Shown in pieces: positions 43,030 through 50,758 of a DNA stretch of 64,000 nucleotides. The stretch is taken from contig JACQZU010000022.1 in NCBI GenBank assembly GCA_016213735.1, positions 185,171 to 249,170 of the forward strand, given 5' to 3'. The position numbers and the translations under genes were made by a program. The notes beneath the pieces were generated by a model, which saw only the letters and a program-made list of their open reading frames with translations, made no database searches and was not told the origin of the DNA. Position 1 is the first letter of the stretch; each line of letters begins with the position of its first letter. Source of the DNA: Acidobacteriota bacterium (lineage in GTDB: Bacteria; Acidobacteriota; Holophagae; Holophagales; Holophagaceae).

Positions 43030-43107
43030 ACCGCCAGGACGCCAAGGCACCAAGAAAAGAAAATTCAATACCCATGCAGTTCTTGGTGTGCCTGGCGTCT
43101 TGGCGGT
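43030..43107. repeat. Imperfect palindromic repeat between convergent genes (REP/MITE-like)
   Basis: The left arm (43030-43055: key parts ACCGCCAGGACGCC and AAGGCACCAAGA) is the inverse of the right arm (43081-43107: TCTTGGTGTGCC and TGGCGTCTTGGCGGT), with one mismatch and two small indels over 26 bases. The A-rich loop is 25 bases. The left flank has another inverted repeat (GGATC...TTTCGAAA...GATCC, 43003-43028). It sits between the convergent peptidase and TolC genes and could act as a two-way terminator or be a small mobile palindrome. Confidence 0.7.
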
Positions 43108-43145
43108 GCGTGCGGCCTTGTGGCAGGACGGGACGCCCCTTGGAT

Positions 43146-44681
43146 TCAGTCCAGCTTCAGGTTCCGGGCGTCCAGGAGGTTCCCCACTGCCTTTTCCATG
43201 GACGTGAGGCTCTTGGCGTAGGTGATCTGGGCCTGAACCTCCGCGGACTTGGCGGTGTCGAGGTCGTTCTGCTTGGAGAGAACCAGGAAGTTGGTGCTCA
43301 TTCCGTTCTCGAATTTCTTCTGTTCCGCTTCCAGGTCCTTCTCTCGGAAGATCCGGGTCTTCTCGGCCGCCTTCACGCCCTTCTCGGCAGCCTCGACATT
43401 CCGGATCGCCGTGCGGACCTCCAGGGTGATGCCCAGTTCCAGGTCCCGCTTGGACAATTCGGAGGAACGCCGGCTGGCCCGGGCGGAGGCCAGGCTCCCC
43501 TCGGCGGCCTTGTTCATGAGCGGCAGGGAGAAATTCAGCCCAAGGGTGTACCCCGGGTTCCGGGAGTTGAAGAGATCCCCGTTCACGGGGCCGACGGCCC
43601 GGTAGTTGTCGGAGCTTCCGCTGTAGGTGGCAAAGGCGTCCAGCTGCGGCTTCAGGCGGTTGGAGGCGGCGAATTCCAGGACATTCTTAGATTCGAGGTC
43701 CAGCTTCGCGCTCTTGAGCTCCACCCGGCGCTCCAGGGCCATCTTCGTGGCGCCGCTCTCGTCCAGGTTGATGGGCGTGATCTTGGGAGCGTCGGTAAGT
43801 TCCAGGCCCGCGGGCCGTTCGGCGTTGGGGAAGAGGGCCCGGATCAGGGCGTCCTTGGCATTGAGGAACTGGGCCTCGGCGGAGATGATGTCCTGCTCCC
43901 GCTGGGCCACGGAGGCCTCGGCGCTGGTGACCTCGATGGGAGCCAGGGTTCCCACCTCCACCCGGATCTGGTTCTCCCGGAGCTGCTTCCTGGCCAGGGC
44001 CAGGGCCTGCTTCTTGTTCTCGAGGTTGCGCTGGGCGAAGACCACGTCCCAGTAAGAGGACTCGGTGCTGGCCACCAGATCAATGATGGCTTTCTGAAAG
44101 GTGAAGTCCGCGGACTTGGCACTGAGGCGGGCCACGATGGCCCCGCTCTCGGCCACCTGGCGGCCGAAATTCTTCAGGAGGCTCTGGGTGTAGGTGGCGC
44201 TCATGGTCCCGGTGTAAGGCGCGGCCGTGGCCGTGAGGCGGTCGCCGAGGACGTTGCCGCCCGAATCCGTCAGACCGTTCACGATCCTGCCGCTGGAAAA
44301 GCTGTAGGAGGGGTTGTAGTTGATGGAGAGGTTGCCTCCCCACTCGAAGGGCTTGGCCAGCCCGGCGGAGAAGGTTCGGCTCCAGGTGGTGGATTCGTTC
44401 TTTGTCGGGGCGGCGCCTGTGAAGGCGGGGCGGAACGTGGTGGATTCGGCGCGGGACCAGTTGAGGCTGCTGCTGAGGGTCCAGTCGAAGGCCCCTTCAG
44501 CGGAGAGCACCCCTGACTGGGTGGCACTTCGGGTCTCTCGGGAGATCTGCACCTGGAGATTGTTCTGCAGGGCGGTGACGATGGCGTCCTGGAGAGACAA
44601 GCGCTTGGACTCGGGGGCCGGGGCCTGGGCGACCAGGGCCAGGGAGACCCCCAGGATCGGAAACACGCGCTGACAAAGCAT
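43146..44681 (-). CDS. TolC-family outer-membrane efflux protein
   Basis: An outer-membrane channel of 511 residues with a signal peptide (about 1-18, VSLALVAQA). It has the paired coiled-coil and strand halves of the TolC family (LSLQDAIVTALQNNLQVQISR near the N terminus; LKLDLESKNVLEFAA; a second half from about 345 with SLPLMNKAAEGSLASARA). The final GNLLDARNLKLD fits. AAAGGAG is five bases before the ATG at 44681. It is the last gene after the HlyD-like, ATPase and permease genes, separated by 140 bases, and is presumably the exit duct of that exporter. Confidence 0.92.
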   Translation of the reverse strand: MLCQRVFPILGVSLALVAQAPAPESKRLSLQDAIVTALQNNLQVQISRETRSATQSGVLSAEGAFDWTLSSSLNWSRAESTTFRPAFTGAAPTKNESTTWSRTFSAGLAKPFEWGGNLSINYNPSYSFSSGRIVNGLTDSGGNVLGDRLTATAAPYTGTMSATYTQSLLKNFGRQVAESGAIVARLSAKSADFTFQKAIIDLVASTESSYWDVVFAQRNLENKKQALALARKQLRENQIRVEVGTLAPIEVTSAEASVAQREQDIISAEAQFLNAKDALIRALFPNAERPAGLELTDAPKITPINLDESGATKMALERRVELKSAKLDLESKNVLEFAASNRLKPQLDAFATYSGSSDNYRAVGPVNGDLFNSRNPGYTLGLNFSLPLMNKAAEGSLASARASRRSSELSKRDLELGITLEVRTAIRNVEAAEKGVKAAEKTRIFREKDLEAEQKKFENGMSTNFLVLSKQNDLDTAKSAEVQAQITYAKSLTSMEKAVGNLLDARNLKLD

Positions 44682-44744
44682 CGCCACTCCTTTGAAGATC
44701 GAAAGAACCGCTGGACGACTCCGGGCCTACGCCCCTGGGGGGCA

Positions 44745-44762
44745 TGGGTTTAGCCTAACCCA
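44745..44762. promoter_or_regulatory. Inverted repeat upstream of TolC gene
   Basis: TGGGTT-N6-AACCCA, with two perfect six-base arms, lies in the 140-base gap between the HlyD-like gene and the TolC gene. It could be a regulator site or a weak hairpin. Confidence 0.25.
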
Positions 44763-44821
44763 CTTGGACCCGGAAAATACCTCGTGAGTTGAGGTTGAAG
44801 GGAAGGGGTTCGCGCCATGGC

Positions 44822-45679
44822 TCATTGGGGGAATTCCAATTCCACCCTCTGGCCCAGCTTGAGGGGGTTGGCTCCTTCCAGGGCCACCTTCACGAGCAGC
44901 ACTCGGGTGTCCGAGGGTCGAGCCGGGTCCTGGGGCTTGAGCCGCCGCCCCACCACGTGCCGGGGGACCTCCTCGATTCGCCCCGGCCAGCTTCCTTCCA
45001 GGCCTTCCGCGTGGACCTGGGCGGGGGCCCCGAGGCGGACCCGTGACAGGTCGAACTCGTCCACCTCGGCCTCCACCCTCGTCCGGTCGAGGCGTGCCAC
45101 CCGCAGCACCTGGGCCCCCGGGGGCACCGTCTCGCCGGGCTGGGCCAGGCGCGAGAGAACCACTCCATCAAAGGGGGCTGCCAGGGCCAACCTGGACAGG
45201 GTCACCTCCAGGCGGTCCCGGGTGGCCTCGGCGGCGCCCCGGCGGGCGAGGGCAAGGTCCAGCTGGGTCTGGGTCTGCTCCAGGGCCTGGCGGCTGGCGA
45301 CACCCTCCCGGTGGAGGGAGGCCTGGCGGGCGGCCTCCTTCCTCAGGAAAGCGATGTCGGCTTCCGCCTCCCGCAGACGGGCCTCTGCCTCCCTGCGTGC
45401 GGCCTCGTCCCGGCGGGCGTCGATCCTCGCCAGAACCTGTCCCCGCCGGATGGCGGCCCCTTCCTCAGCCAGGCCCGGAAGCAGGGTCCCGCCGAGGTCG
45501 GTCCCCAGGGTGACGTCCTCTCCGGGGTAGGCCGTCACACGGCCCTCGGCGCGGAGCGGAGGAGTCGACGGCGGCCCCGCCGGGGAAGAGGGTGGAATCC
45601 CCCGCCCCCGCAGGGCGTAGACCGCGCCGAGGCTGGCCAGGGCGAGGAGGAGGAGGGTGGCGGAGGCACGGGCTTTCAT
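44822..45679 (-). CDS. Periplasmic adaptor (HlyD/DevB-like) of ABC exporter
   Basis: Membrane-fusion protein of 285 residues. It has an N-terminal anchor (about 5-23), a lipoyl/barrel-sandwich half (EGRVTAYPGEDVTLGTDLGG), a long coiled-coil hairpin (about 85-170; ARREAEARLREAEADIAFLRKEA) and the closing half APFDGVVLSRLAQPGETV. It joins the inner-membrane ABC exporter to TolC. It ends 140 bases before the TolC gene and starts 11 bases after the ATPase gene. Confidence 0.9.
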   Translation of the reverse strand: MKARASATLLLLALASLGAVYALRGRGIPPSSPAGPPSTPPLRAEGRVTAYPGEDVTLGTDLGGTLLPGLAEEGAAIRRGQVLARIDARRDEAARREAEARLREAEADIAFLRKEAARQASLHREGVASRQALEQTQTQLDLALARRGAAEATRDRLEVTLSRLALAAPFDGVVLSRLAQPGETVPPGAQVLRVARLDRTRVEAEVDEFDLSRVRLGAPAQVHAEGLEGSWPGRIEEVPRHVVGRRLKPQDPARPSDTRVLLVKVALEGANPLKLGQRVELEFPQ

Positions 45680-45690
45680 GGAGGTCTCCT

Positions 45691-46365
45691 TCAGGCGTCG
45701 GGGATGCGGCCGTCCCGGATCTGGAGCACCCGGTCCGCCACGCTCCGCACGTTGGGGTCGTGGGTGACGATGAGCAGGGCGCGCTGCTCCCGCTTCGCGA
45801 GATCGCGGAACAGCTGGAGGACCTGGGTGCCCACGCGGCTGTCGAGGTTGGCGGTGGGCTCGTCGGCCAGGAGGATCGCGGGCTTTCCGGCCAGGGAGCG
45901 GGCGATGGCGACCCTCTGCTTCTGGCCCCCGGACAGGTCCCGGGGAAGGTAGTCCCTGCGGTCCCCCAGGCCCACCTCCTCCAGGAGCGCCCGAGCCTGT
46001 TCGCGGGCTCCCGGGTCCCGAACGCCCTTGAGGTTCAGGGCGTACTCGACGTTCTGCTGGGCGGTGAGCGAGGGAAAGAGGTTGAACTGCTGAAACACGA
46101 AGCCGAGGCTGGCGCGACGCACGGCGGCCAGCTCCCGTGGGCCGGCGCCGTGGAGCGGCCGCCCTTCCACCTCCACCCGGCCCGAACTGGGGGTCAGGAT
46201 GCAGCCCAGGATCTGCAGGAGGGTGGTCTTTCCTGAGCCAGAGGGCCCTTCGAGGGCGACGATCTCTCCCCGCCTCAGTTCGAGGGAGACGCCTTGGAGC
46301 ACCGGGGTCTCCACCCGGCCTTCCCGGTAGGTCTTGGCGAGGTCCTCGCCCTTCAGCACGACCAT
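45691..46365 (-). CDS. ABC exporter ATP-binding protein (DevA/LolD/MacB type)
   Basis: ATPase of 224 residues. Walker A is GPSGSGKTTLL, the signature is LSGGQKQRVAIARSL, Walker B is AILLADEPTANLD and the switch His is in VTHDPN. The small stand-alone format and FQQFNLFPSLTAQQNVEY loop fit the LolD/MacB/DevA class that works with FtsX-like permeases. One base separates it from the permease gene. Confidence 0.94.
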   Translation of the reverse strand: MVVLKGEDLAKTYREGRVETPVLQGVSLELRRGEIVALEGPSGSGKTTLLQILGCILTPSSGRVEVEGRPLHGAGPRELAAVRRASLGFVFQQFNLFPSLTAQQNVEYALNLKGVRDPGAREQARALLEEVGLGDRRDYLPRDLSGGQKQRVAIARSLAGKPAILLADEPTANLDSRVGTQVLQLFRDLAKREQRALLIVTHDPNVRSVADRVLQIRDGRIPDA

Positions 46366-46366
46366 G

Positions 46367-47494
46367 TCAACTCCTGAAGACCAGGCCCGGGTCGATGCCG
46401 GCGACCTTGCGGAAGCTCAGCATGGCGGCCCCCAGGCAGAGGGCGAGGGTGCCCAGGGCCGTGACGGCGACGAAGGGCAGGGGCATGAGCAGCTTGAGGT
46501 CCGCCCGGGCGGCCAAGGGAACCAGGGCGTAGGCCATGCCCGCGCCCAGGACGAAGCCCACCGCCGCGGCCAGGCTGGCCTGGCGGGCGAGGATGGCGTA
46601 GATGTCCCAGTTTGAGCCGCCGATGGCTTTGACCGTCCCGAACTCCCGGAGGTGCTCCATGGTGGACGTGTAGAGGGTCTGGGCGACCACCACCAGGGCC
46701 ACCAGGCAGCCCAGGAACACGGTGAGGTAGGCGTTCATGCCGAGGCCGGTGTTCACGATCCAGTAGGATTCGGATTTGGCGGCCCAGGCGTCACGGGTGT
46801 GAACATCGTTGTAGGGAAGCCGACGCTGGATCTCGGCCTTCACGGCCTGGGGGTCGGCCCCCGGCGCAAGCTTGACGAGCGTGTAGGTGGTGCGCCCCCC
46901 CAGGAGGGTGGGCTGAAGGGACTGCGCGAGATCGTAGTCCAGGAAGGAGATGGGCGTGGTGGTGAAGCTCAGGGCCCCGGTGCTCTGGCCCACGATCTTC
47001 ATCCGGGTCTCCAGCACCTCCCGGTACTCACCGGTCCGGAAGGCCCCGAAGCGGCGCTGGGCCTTGTCGTCGATGATCAGGTTCCGGCCGCGGCGCAGGT
47101 CCTCCACCTGGCCCTCCTTCATCGCCCAGGGGAGGTTCCAGGCCTTGAAGTCCTTCAGGGCGTAGGCGATGGTGCTCTCCTGGGCGCCGCTGGGCAGGGC
47201 CAGGTTCAGGTAGGCCACGATGAGGTTGTCGGCCCGGGCCACCCCCGGGACGCTGCGCACCCGGTCCACCCGGTTCTCGGGGAAGGTCTGGGGGAAATCC
47301 ACGTTGGCCGTGTTCCGGGAGGTCACCCAGAGGTCCGCGCTGGATTTCCGGATGGTCAGGGCCGCGTTGTCCATGAGCCCGTTGAAGAGGCCCACCTGGG
47401 CGAGCACCAGGCAGACCGCGAAGGCCACGCCGGACACGGTGATCGTGAACCGTGTGCGGTCGTGGAGGAGCATCCTGAAACCGAGATCAACCAT
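46367..47494 (-). CDS. ABC exporter permease (DevC/FtsX-like)
   Basis: Permease of 375 residues with four predicted helices: one near the N terminus (about 16-36, FTITVSGVAFAVCLVLAQVGLF) and three in the last third (FLGCLVALVVVAQTLY; AAAVGFVLGAGMAYALVPL; ALGTLALCLGAAML). A large periplasmic domain lies between. The FGTVKAIGGSNWDIYA motif before helix 3 is typical of FtsX/MacB permeases, and the topology and partner set resemble cyanobacterial DevC. The ATG at 47494 is chosen because the longer frame lacks a Shine-Dalgarno and adds low-complexity residues. First gene of the exporter operon. Confidence 0.9.
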   Translation of the reverse strand: MVDLGFRMLLHDRTRFTITVSGVAFAVCLVLAQVGLFNGLMDNAALTIRKSSADLWVTSRNTANVDFPQTFPENRVDRVRSVPGVARADNLIVAYLNLALPSGAQESTIAYALKDFKAWNLPWAMKEGQVEDLRRGRNLIIDDKAQRRFGAFRTGEYREVLETRMKIVGQSTGALSFTTTPISFLDYDLAQSLQPTLLGGRTTYTLVKLAPGADPQAVKAEIQRRLPYNDVHTRDAWAAKSESYWIVNTGLGMNAYLTVFLGCLVALVVVAQTLYTSTMEHLREFGTVKAIGGSNWDIYAILARQASLAAAVGFVLGAGMAYALVPLAARADLKLLMPLPFVAVTALGTLALCLGAAMLSFRKVAGIDPGLVFRS

Positions 47495-47624
47495 GGAATC
47501 CTCGATGGGGTGGGGTGGGCTTGGCTGGAACCGGAGGCGAAGAACGGCGGAACAGGCTCGCGGCTTCGGGAACGAGGGCCTTGGAATGGGGTTGCGCCTC
47601 CCGATACCGGCAACCAGCCCGATT

Positions 47625-48671
47625 TCATGCCTCTTCCGGCACGAGAACGATCTTTCCAACCACACCTCCCCCGGAAAGGAAATCCTGCGCGGCCCGCGCC
47701 TGCCTCAAGGGAAACCGGCGGGCGATGATGGGACGAATCTCGTTCCGGTCCAGGAGGTCGAGGAGCGCGAGCAGGTCCTCCTTGAACCAACCAGGCTTGA
47801 GGCGCTTGAGGGTTTGGATGCTGTAGGGCACGATCCGCTTGTTGCCAGGAAGGACCCACCCCCTGGCGATGTTGAGTGCGAAGCCCACCATGCCGCGGTA
47901 GCGTTGGCGTCGGCCTGGCTTATGGGAATTCAGCCCGTCCACCCGCAAGGACGAAGCCAGACCGTAGCCCACCACCCGTCCGCCCGGTCGCAGGGCCCGA
48001 CGGGACTCCCAAAGGTGTGCCCCGCCGATGGGATCGAAAACGGCGTCCACGCCATCGGGGGTCAGGCGCAGGACCTCCTGCACGAAGTCCTGGTCCCGGT
48101 AGTCGATGGGTGTGGCCCCGAGGTTGCGGACCGCCTCGGCGTTTCCAGCCGAGCAGGTGCCGTACAGCTCCAAGCCCGCCCGCCGCCCGAGTTGCAGGAG
48201 CGCCGTGCCGACGCCACCCGCGGCCCCATGGACCAGGACCCGCTGCCCCCGGGCCAGCCGAACCGAGCGGTGCATCATCTGGAAAGCGGTGATGTAGTTG
48301 AGCACCAGGCTCACGGCTTCGGCCGGGTCCACGTCCTCGGGCACGGCCACCAGTTCCTCCTGGGGCAGGCAGACAAACTCCGCATAGGCGTCGTGGATGG
48401 GCATGCCCGTCACGCGCTGCCCCAGTCGCCAGCCCTCCACGCCGTCCCCGAGCCGATCCACCACGCCCACGAGATCCCAGCCAGGCGTGAACGGGGGAAT
48501 CGGCGTCTCCGGGTGCACCCCCTCGCGCGCCAGCACGTCCGGAAGGGATACTCCAGCCGCGAGAACCTTCACGCGCACCTCACCCGGCATGGGTTCGGGA
48601 ACCTCTTCCTCCACCGCCTGGAGGACATCGGGGCCGCCGTAGCGGGTCACGACGATTCTTGTGTGTCTCAT
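47625..48671 (-). CDS. Zinc-free medium-chain reductase (quinone oxidoreductase-like)
   Basis: NAD(P)H-dependent oxidoreductase of 348 residues. The groES-like N-terminal half (VLAAGVSLPDVLAREG, PFTPGWDLVGVVDRLG) is followed by a Rossmann domain with HGAAGGVGTALLQLG. There is no catalytic-zinc Cys, so it is a quinone-oxidoreductase/enoyl-reductase-type MDR. The ATG at 48671 gives the standard start MRHTRIVVTRYG. It lies 149 bases downstream of the TetR gene on the same strand and may be its target. Confidence 0.88.
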   Translation of the reverse strand: MRHTRIVVTRYGGPDVLQAVEEEVPEPMPGEVRVKVLAAGVSLPDVLAREGVHPETPIPPFTPGWDLVGVVDRLGDGVEGWRLGQRVTGMPIHDAYAEFVCLPQEELVAVPEDVDPAEAVSLVLNYITAFQMMHRSVRLARGQRVLVHGAAGGVGTALLQLGRRAGLELYGTCSAGNAEAVRNLGATPIDYRDQDFVQEVLRLTPDGVDAVFDPIGGAHLWESRRALRPGGRVVGYGLASSLRVDGLNSHKPGRRQRYRGMVGFALNIARGWVLPGNKRIVPYSIQTLKRLKPGWFKEDLLALLDLLDRNEIRPIIARRFPLRQARAAQDFLSGGGVVGKIVLVPEEA

Positions 48672-48820
48672 TGGCCTCTCCGTGGCGCCTGGATGGTGTC
48701 CAGGAAAGATGAGCACCCCAGCCTCGGGGCCCCATGGTTCAACTGCGATTTCAAGATTTCGAAGGATGGCCAGGGCTGCGCCGGGGCCCAGCCTGGACCG
48801 GAAGCTTGGAAGGGGATGAA

Positions 48821-49486
48821 TCAGGATTTTTTCGGAGCGACCGGCGGTGGTTCAGCGCGCAGGCCGGAGACGATCAGGCGGATCATTCCATCCACCCGGG
48901 CATCCAGGGCGGCCCAGGGAATGAAGGGATCCTCCCTGTGGGTGATGTGCAGGGCCAGCACTCCGTGCAGGGCGGCCCACACCACCTGGGCCGCGAGGTC
49001 AGGGTCCGACCAGCCGGTCCGCAGCATCCCCTTGTCATGGGCCTCGCTCAGGCAAGCCCGGACGAAGGCGTAGGCATCGGCCTCCGGATCGTCATGCCAC
49101 TCAAGGTCCTCGGGTCTGTCCACCACGGGTTTTCGAGTCATGAACATCAACTGGTAGTGGTTGGGAAATTGTTGGGCGAAGGCCGCGTAGCCCTTGCCCG
49201 CAGCTCGAAGCCGTTCGATCGGGTCGGCGATGCCGGCGAGCTTCGCCATTTCAGTTCCGAAGGCGTGGAAGTCCTGCCTGCAGAGTTCCCGGATCAGATC
49301 ATCCTTGTCCTTGAAGTGGAGGTAGATGGTCCGGGGGCTGTACTCGATCTCGTGGGCGATGGTCCGCATGGTGACCGCCTCGTAGCCCTGTTCCGCGAAG
49401 AGTCGGCGCCCGGCGTCGAGGATCTTCCGGCGCAGCGCCAGCCGATCCCGCTCCCGCCGTTCCATGGGTCCCATCGAGTCCTCCAT
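48821..49486 (-). CDS. TetR-family regulator
   Basis: A 221-residue regulator. The helix-turn-helix is at about 20-65 (ILDAGRRLFAEQGYEAVTMRTIAHEIEYSPRTIYLHFKDKDDLI). The ligand domain includes PNHYQLMFMTRKP and WSDPDLAAQVVWAALHGVLALHI, as in the WHG-domain group. A perfect palindrome just upstream is probably its own operator, so autoregulation is likely. Downstream is the quinone oxidoreductase-like gene. Confidence 0.92.
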   Translation of the reverse strand: MEDSMGPMERRERDRLALRRKILDAGRRLFAEQGYEAVTMRTIAHEIEYSPRTIYLHFKDKDDLIRELCRQDFHAFGTEMAKLAGIADPIERLRAAGKGYAAFAQQFPNHYQLMFMTRKPVVDRPEDLEWHDDPEADAYAFVRACLSEAHDKGMLRTGWSDPDLAAQVVWAALHGVLALHITHREDPFIPWAALDARVDGMIRLIVSGLRAEPPPVAPKKS

Positions 49487-49502
49487 TCAACAGGACCAAT
49501 TT

Positions 49503-49519
49503 AGTAAACCTTGTTTACT
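49503..49519. promoter_or_regulatory. TetR operator palindrome AGTAAAC-CTT-GTTTACT
   Basis: Perfect 7-base arms and a 3-base spacer, 16 bases upstream of the TetR start codon, in an A/T-rich patch (49495-49560) that is unusual for this genome. The size and placement fit a TetR operator overlapping the promoter of the regulator. Confidence 0.75.
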
Positions 49520-49574
49520 TACGCAACGAGAAATTTTTTCGAAATTTTGTTCCCCGCTCAATCAGGGGGGACCC

Positions 49575-50714
49575 CTACTTCATCAACTCCCGGGCGATGA
49601 CCATGCGCTGGATCTCGGAGGTGCCCTCGTAGATGGTCGTGACCCGGACGTCGCGATAGAGGCGTTCCACCACGTACTCACGGGAGTAGCCGTAGCCCCC
49701 GAAGACCTGCACGGCCCGGTCGCAGATCCAGGAGCCCATCTCCGTCGCGAAGAGTTTGGCGGTGGCCGCCTCGACGGTGCAGGTGCGCCCGGCGTCCTTC
49801 ATGGCCGCCGCCTTGAAGGTGAGCAGGCGGGCCGCCTGGACCCGGGCCTCCATCTCCGCCAGGTAGGTCTGGATGGCCTGGTGCTCGCCGATGATCCGGC
49901 CGAAGGTTTTTCGGGTTTTGGCGTACTTCACGGACTCGTCGAGGGCGCGCTGGCCGATGCCCAGGGCCTGGGCCGCGATCCCGATGCGCCCGCCGTCCAG
50001 GCCGCCGAAGGCCACCTTCAGGCCCTCCCCGGGCCGGCCCAGCAGGGCGTCCTGGGGAACGAAGGCGTCCTCCAGGCTGACCATGACGGTGTTGGAGGAG
50101 CGCAGGCCCATCTTGTCCTCGGGCTTCCCGGCCCGGAAGCCGGGCTGGGCCGCGTCCAGCACGAAGGAGCTGATGCCGCGCTTGCCCTGGGCCGGGTCCG
50201 TGACCGCCATGGTGACGAAGTACTTGCCGACGCCCCCGTTGGTGATCCAGGCCTTGGACCCGTTCAGGACCCAGCCGCCCTCCACGGGCGTGGCCCGGGT
50301 CTTGATGGCGGCGGCGTCGGACCCGGCGTCGGGCTCCGTGAGCATGAAGCCTCCGATCTCCTTCCCGCTGGCCAGGGGCACCAGGTATTTCTGCTTCTGG
50401 GCTTCGGTGCCAAAGGCCAGGATGGGCGCGCAGGCCACGGAGTTGTTCACGCTCATGCTCACCGCCACCGAGGCATCCGCGTAGGCGATCTGTTCCAGGG
50501 CCAGGGCGTAGGAGATGGTGTCCAGGCCCGCGCCTCCATAGGCCTCGGGCACCATCATCCCCATGAAGCCCATCTCCCCCAGCTGGCGGATGATCCCGCC
50601 GGGGAACTCGTGGGCCTGGTCCCGGGCCGTGGCACCGGGCTCGATCTCGGCCATGGCGAAGTCCCGGGCCGCCTGTTGGATGGCGAGCTGGTCGTCCGTG
50701 AGGATGGGGTACAT
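49575..50714 (-). CDS. Acyl-CoA dehydrogenase (short-chain type)
   Basis: FAD enzyme of 379 residues. Motifs are FMLTEPDAGSDAAAI, WVLNGSKAWITNGG, MGLRSSNTVMVSLEDAFVP, the QVFGGYGYSREYVVERLYRD block and catalytic Glu363 in YEGTSEIQRMVIAREL. This pattern is that of butyryl-/short-chain acyl-CoA dehydrogenases. The ATG at 50714 follows AAGGAG. It is on the same strand, 44 bases after the LipB-NUDIX gene. Confidence 0.93.
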   Translation of the reverse strand: MYPILTDDQLAIQQAARDFAMAEIEPGATARDQAHEFPGGIIRQLGEMGFMGMMVPEAYGGAGLDTISYALALEQIAYADASVAVSMSVNNSVACAPILAFGTEAQKQKYLVPLASGKEIGGFMLTEPDAGSDAAAIKTRATPVEGGWVLNGSKAWITNGGVGKYFVTMAVTDPAQGKRGISSFVLDAAQPGFRAGKPEDKMGLRSSNTVMVSLEDAFVPQDALLGRPGEGLKVAFGGLDGGRIGIAAQALGIGQRALDESVKYAKTRKTFGRIIGEHQAIQTYLAEMEARVQAARLLTFKAAAMKDAGRTCTVEAATAKLFATEMGSWICDRAVQVFGGYGYSREYVVERLYRDVRVTTIYEGTSEIQRMVIARELMK

Positions 50715-50758
50715 GGGCAGCTCCTTGGAGGTTCGATGTCCGGTTTCCGGGTGGGTTC

